A stretch of DNA of 8,936 bases from Pseudomonadota bacterium (GTDB lineage Bacteria; Pseudomonadota; Alphaproteobacteria; Rhizobiales; Rhizobiaceae), in assembly GCA_023435335.1 (NCBI GenBank), contig JAEYRU010000258.1, positions 1 to 8,936 of the forward strand, written 5' to 3'. Both the position numbers and the translations under genes were made by a program. The notes beneath the pieces are model-generated. The model was not told where the DNA came from. It saw only the letters and a list, made by a program, of their open reading frames with translations, and searched no databases. Shown here piece after piece: positions 6,006-8,936 of the stretch; the stretch's first letter is position 1; each line of letters starts with the position of its first letter.

Positions 6006-7298
6006 ATGAGGGGAAACGGGGACGCTTTGGGCGTATCAGCAATGGCGCGGCGCCAACTCGCCCGCACCTCCGCGCTGGCGGTGCTGCTCAGTTCGGCTGT
6101 TGTCATCGCCGGCTGCAACTCGTCACCGCGCGGGGACATCAAGACCAGCCGCAGCAAGGAATATTTCGCCGAGTCCGAATACGGAGTGAAGGCCAGCCCG
6201 CGCGTCTCCAACCTGCGCACACGCCTGCCGCGCGGCGGCGGCCGCGACATGGTTGGCAAACCCTACAAGGTCAAGGGTCAGTGGTACAAGCCGAAGGAGG
6301 AGCCCGGCTACCGCAAGGCGGGCGCCGCCTCGTGGTATGGCGACGCCTTCCACGGGCGGCTGACCGCGAACGGCGAGATCTACGACATGACGCATCTGAC
6401 GGCCGCGCACCCCACTATGCCGCTGCCAAGCTATGCGCGCGTGACCAATCTCAAGAACGGAAGCTCGGTCGTGGTGCGCGTGAACGACCGCGGCCCCTTC
6501 GCCAACGGCCGCGTCATCGATCTTTCCAAACGCGCCGCTGAGATGCTCGACTACACCCATGCTGGGGTCGCGAAGGTGGAGGTCGAATACCTCGGCCGTG
6601 CGCCGCTCCACGGTCGCGACGATCAGTTCCTGCTGGCCTCCTACCGGCCGGGCAGGGGCACCGCCCCGAGCATCCACGACGGCTTGCCGTCGGGCGTCAT
6701 GATCGCCATGAACGGCCGCACGCCGAGCAGTCCGGTGCGCAGCGCGCCGGTGTTTCCCGCGGCCCCTGCCTCGCCCGTCGGGCTGGCCCCTCTGGCGATT
6801 GCCGCGGCCGCACCGTTTCCGCCGGCCGCCGTATCCACGACCGCCTATTCGGTCGCGACGGGCGATCCCGTACTGCCCGAATTTGGGCCGATCGTTCCCG
6901 AGCGTCCGACACGCGGACTAGGCATCGTCCGGCCGCCGATGCAGGTCGCGACGCTTGGCAGGCTCTCTTACGCCGACGAGCGCATCGCGTCGGCGGTGCA
7001 GGCGCTGTCGGCTTTCGACGCGCCCGGCATGAGCGCCGAGGACGTAGTTGCGTCCTGGAAACGGCGCAACGGAGCGTCAGCGGAGCCCGGCGAGTATGTG
7101 GCCGCGGCAACCTTTGCCAGCCGCCGCGAAGCTGAGACGATCGCGGGCCGGCTCTCCGCATTCGGCAAAGTGCGCATCGAGACCGATGCCGATTCCCATT
7201 CGGTGCTGGTTACTTCCGACGGCCGTCACGGCGTCGACCGGCTGGCTGAGCTCGCACGGGCAAACGGTGCGCCCGACGCTTTCGTCGTCCACGAATAG
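6006..7298 (+). CDS. rlpA: septal ring lytic transglycosylase RlpA family lipoprotein
   Basis: A predicted outer-membrane lipoprotein of 430 residues. The lipobox IAGC gives lipidated C37. The RlpA double-psi beta-barrel spans about 106-198 and contains ASWYG, ANGEIYDM, TAAH and RVNDRGPF. E124, D127, H135 and D161 line up with residues reported as important in Pseudomonas aeruginosa RlpA. A Pro/Ala-rich linker follows, then a divergent SPOR-like domain (about 363-430, ending AFVVHE), which in this family binds septal glycan stripped of stem peptides. RlpA cleaves such denuded strands during daughter-cell separation. ATG 6006 is preferred because GGTGG at 5996-6000 is well spaced. ATG 6042 would give a more typical 25-residue lipoprotein signal but has no ribosome binding site, and ATG 5928 has none either. 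The gene follows a divergent tRNA-Ser, and an AT-rich stretch at 5890-5920 may hold its promoter. Confidence 0.93.
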   Translation: MRGNGDALGVSAMARRQLARTSALAVLLSSAVVIAGCNSSPRGDIKTSRSKEYFAESEYGVKASPRVSNLRTRLPRGGGRDMVGKPYKVKGQWYKPKEEPGYRKAGAASWYGDAFHGRLTANGEIYDMTHLTAAHPTMPLPSYARVTNLKNGSSVVVRVNDRGPFANGRVIDLSKRAAEMLDYTHAGVAKVEVEYLGRAPLHGRDDQFLLASYRPGRGTAPSIHDGLPSGVMIAMNGRTPSSPVRSAPVFPAAPASPVGLAPLAIAAAAPFPPAAVSTTAYSVATGDPVLPEFGPIVPERPTRGLGIVRPPMQVATLGRLSYADERIASAVQALSAFDAPGMSAEDVVASWKRRNGASAEPGEYVAAATFASRREAETIAGRLSAFGKVRIETDADSHSVLVTSDGRHGVDRLAELARANGAPDAFVVHE

Positions 7299-7309
7299 CG
7301 GGCGTTGAT

Positions 7310-7927
7310 TCAACCTCGCGGGGAGACCAGCGCCACAAAGTGCAGCCCTCGGTCGAAGGCCAGCCCGAACGGCAGCGGATATATTCCGAGCCGTGTCCTC
7401 CACGTCTCGATCTTGAGCCCGACGCGCTCGATGGTCGATCGCCATTCCTCTTCGGAGAGATAGTTATAGGGCAGCCGCACGTCGTGCCCGCGGTTGCCCA
7501 CCCAGTCCATGAAGCGCAGCGTCGGACCGGCGAGAAGGCCTTCACGCAGGTGATCTTTGATGACAATTCCCCGGCGCGCGACGCGCCGGCATTCGGCGAG
7601 GACGGCGGAGGGGTTGTCCGTGTGGTGCAGTACGTCGACGATCGTCACCCAATCGAAGGAGCGATCCGAGAAAGGGATCATGGTCCCGTCGTACACGCGC
7701 GCGGGAATGGCCACATTCGGGCGCAGAAACACATCAATGCCGTCAAACGACAGATCGGGACGGGCCTGCATGACCGCCCGCGCGATGGAGCCATCGCCGC
7801 AGCCGACGTCGAGCACAGCGCCTCCGTCGGGGATCGCCATGGCGATTGCCTGCGACAGTACGCGAACGCGCCGGCGGAACACGGCCGCGCCGTGGGCGCT
7901 GTTCAGTGCCTTCTTGGCGACCGCCAT
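7310..7927 (-). CDS. class I SAM-dependent methyltransferase
   Basis: A 205-residue cytoplasmic protein with the Rossmann-like methyltransferase fold. Motif I is VLDVGCGDGSIA (38-49), the acidic residue at the end of strand 2 is in GIDV (D65), and the motif around 91-102 is SFDWVTIVDVLHH, typical of Methyltransf_11/25 proteins. The C-terminal half (YNYLSEEEWRSTIERVGL and onward) is the usual helix-strand region. The substrate cannot be told from sequence. I start it at ATG 7927 (minus strand), preceded by a GGGGGA stretch about 8-9 nt upstream. A GTG at 7987 in the same frame would add 20 Arg-rich residues without a ribosome binding site. The gene converges with rlpA (11 nt between stops) and diverges from the carboxypeptidase gene, splitting two peptidoglycan genes that are often adjacent. 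A role with them is possible but unsupported. Confidence 0.85.
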   Translation of the reverse strand: MAVAKKALNSAHGAAVFRRRVRVLSQAIAMAIPDGGAVLDVGCGDGSIARAVMQARPDLSFDGIDVFLRPNVAIPARVYDGTMIPFSDRSFDWVTIVDVLHHTDNPSAVLAECRRVARRGIVIKDHLREGLLAGPTLRFMDWVGNRGHDVRLPYNYLSEEEWRSTIERVGLKIETWRTRLGIYPLPFGLAFDRGLHFVALVSPRG

Positions 7928-7974
7928 CGGCGCATTGTCCCCCGTCCGTCTCCGCCGGGTGATGAGAACGATCC

Positions 7975-8013
7975 CAACCGCCGCCACGGTTGTTTCGAAG
8001 CAGCCCGACTGCT
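7975..8013. promoter_or_regulatory. divergent promoter region with two dyads
   Basis: The 110-nt gap between the methyltransferase and carboxypeptidase starts holds CAACCG/CGGTTG (7975-7980 with 7987-7992, 6-nt spacer) and AGCAG/CTGCT (7999-8003 with 8009-8013). A weak plus-strand promoter, TTGTTT (7990-7995), 17 nt, TAGCCT (8013-8018), would overlap the first dyad. This may be an operator-like arrangement or chance. Confidence 0.25.
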
Positions 8014-8037
8014 AGCCTCTTGTCGCATCAGGACGAT

Positions 8038-8936
8038 ATGTCGGGCAATAGCCGCATGACCCTTCCGCAATCGATTTTGCGCGCTATCTTGGCGATGGCG
8101 CTGCTCTTCGGCGCCATTGGCGTAGCCCAGGCGCAACTCTACGAGACGCGCGCCAAGCAAGCTTTGCTGATCGACGCCGACACGGGCACGATCCTGTTCT
8201 CCAAGGATCCGGACACGCCGTTTCCGCCGGCATCCCTGGCGAAGCTGATGACCATGGAGGTCGTCTTCAACGCGATTAAGGCGGGCCGGCTCACGCTGGA
8301 CGACACGTTTCTGGTCAGCGAACACGCCTGGCGAACCGGCGGCGCCATGTCCGGCGGCTCCACGATGTTCGCAGAGCTCAAATCCTCGATCCGGCTCGAA
8401 GATCTCATCAGGGGCGTGATCATCCAGTCCGCCAATGACGGCTGCATCATCATCGCCGAGGGCATGGCCGGCTCGGAGGAGAATTTCGCAAGGCTGATGA
8501 CGGAACGCGCCCGCGAGATCGGCCTCAAGACGTCGGTGTTCAAGAACCCGCACGGCCTGCCGGCGGAAGGCCAGATCGTGACGGTGCGCGAACTGGTGAA
8601 GCTGGCGCAGCATATCTGGCGCGAGTACCCCGAATTCTACAGGTACTATGGCGAACGGGAGTTCACCTGGAACGGGATAAGGCAGCGCAACCGCAACCCG
8701 CTGCTTGCCATGGACATCGGCGCCGACGGCCTCAAGACAGGTTACACCGAGGAATCGGGATACGGCATCGTCGGCTCGGTCGAGCGCGGCGGACGGCGCC
8801 TCTTCGTCGCCTTGGGCGGCATGGCCAGCGAGAACGAGCGCGCCGAGGAGGCCCGCAGGATCCTCGATTGGGGCATGCGCGCCTTCGAGAAAATCAACCT
8901 GTTCGACGATGGCGAGACCATCGGAGAGGCCAAGGT
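8038..8936 (+). CDS. D-alanyl-D-alanine carboxypeptidase (PBP5/6 type), 5' part
   Basis: A low-molecular-mass penicillin-binding protein that removes the terminal D-Ala from peptidoglycan pentapeptides in the periplasm. The window contains the first 299 codons and the gene continues past the right edge. A Sec signal peptide has its hydrophobic core at about 13-30 and likely cleavage after AQA (A32). The three serine-penicilloyl motifs are intact: S66-L-A-K69, S131-A-N133 and K233-T-G235. After the KTG motif the sequence goes into the usual end of the peptidase S11 domain (up to about 275). The C-terminal domain and any membrane anchor would start at the very edge. ATG 8038 is used because AGGA (8030-8033) precedes it; ATG 8056 lacks a ribosome binding site. 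It lies downstream of rlpA, an association also seen in E. coli (rlpA-dacA), so the two probably cooperate in cell-wall maturation at division. Confidence 0.94.
   Translation, partial: MSGNSRMTLPQSILRAILAMALLFGAIGVAQAQLYETRAKQALLIDADTGTILFSKDPDTPFPPASLAKLMTMEVVFNAIKAGRLTLDDTFLVSEHAWRTGGAMSGGSTMFAELKSSIRLEDLIRGVIIQSANDGCIIIAEGMAGSEENFARLMTERAREIGLKTSVFKNPHGLPAEGQIVTVRELVKLAQHIWREYPEFYRYYGEREFTWNGIRQRNRNPLLAMDIGADGLKTGYTEESGYGIVGSVERGGRRLFVALGGMASENERAEEARRILDWGMRAFEKINLFDDGETIGEAK

Noticed and set aside
7600..7615. Short match to the tRNA-Ser 3' end (GGCGGAGGG) as a possible attachment-site copy
   Set aside because: Only nine GC-rich bases match, inside the methyltransferase gene, with no extension into the T-arm sequence. 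This is expected by chance.
7928..7987. Longer methyltransferase start at GTG 7987
   Set aside because: It adds an Arg-rich, non-conserved-looking stretch with no ribosome binding site, and ATG 7927 has a purine-rich site upstream.

Overview
The window is GC-rich and almost fully coding, and it reads as chromosome of an alphaproteobacterium of the order Hyphomicrobiales (Rhizobiales), probably close to Mesorhizobium/Phyllobacteriaceae. The grounds are a DUF982 protein (a family largely confined to this group), an EcfG-type promoter motif, a rhizobial-style RlpA lipoprotein (lipobox, double-psi beta-barrel, Pro/Ala linker, SPOR-like tail) and general codon use. This placement is inference from gene content, not from a search.

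Left part (1-2651): the tail of an unidentified gene, then a plus-strand sugar-catabolic run: a ribulose-phosphate 3-epimerase (Rpe family), an aldose 1-epimerase-like mutarotase and a D-lyxose isomerase-family cupin. The last two overlap by ATGA. Together they supply anomer interconversion, aldose-ketose isomerisation and C3 epimerisation of the phosphorylated ketose. The kinase and transporter expected of such a locus would lie upstream, outside the window. The 174-nt gap between the first two genes holds a striking nested set of inverted repeats (833-943) that could be a structured RNA or a palindromic intergenic repeat.

Middle part (2652-5727): a DUF982 gene preceded by a clear GGAAC-N17-CGTT motif (general stress response type), then a Tat-exported metallophosphoesterase of about 669 residues, which looks less GC-rich than its neighbours, then about 350 nt with no convincing gene, ending at the 3' end of a tRNA gene.

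Right part (5728-8936): tRNA-Ser(UGA) on the minus strand with its own promoter, the septal lytic transglycosylase gene rlpA, a minus-strand SAM-dependent methyltransferase convergent with it, and the 5' part of a D-Ala-D-Ala carboxypeptidase gene that runs off the window. rlpA and the carboxypeptidase both act on peptidoglycan and are neighbours in other proteobacteria as well. Here they are separated by the opposite-strand methyltransferase. No CRISPR array, insertion sequence or recognisable phage gene was seen. The most unusual features are the folded element at 833-943, the stress-type promoter, and the possible accessory block next to the tRNA.
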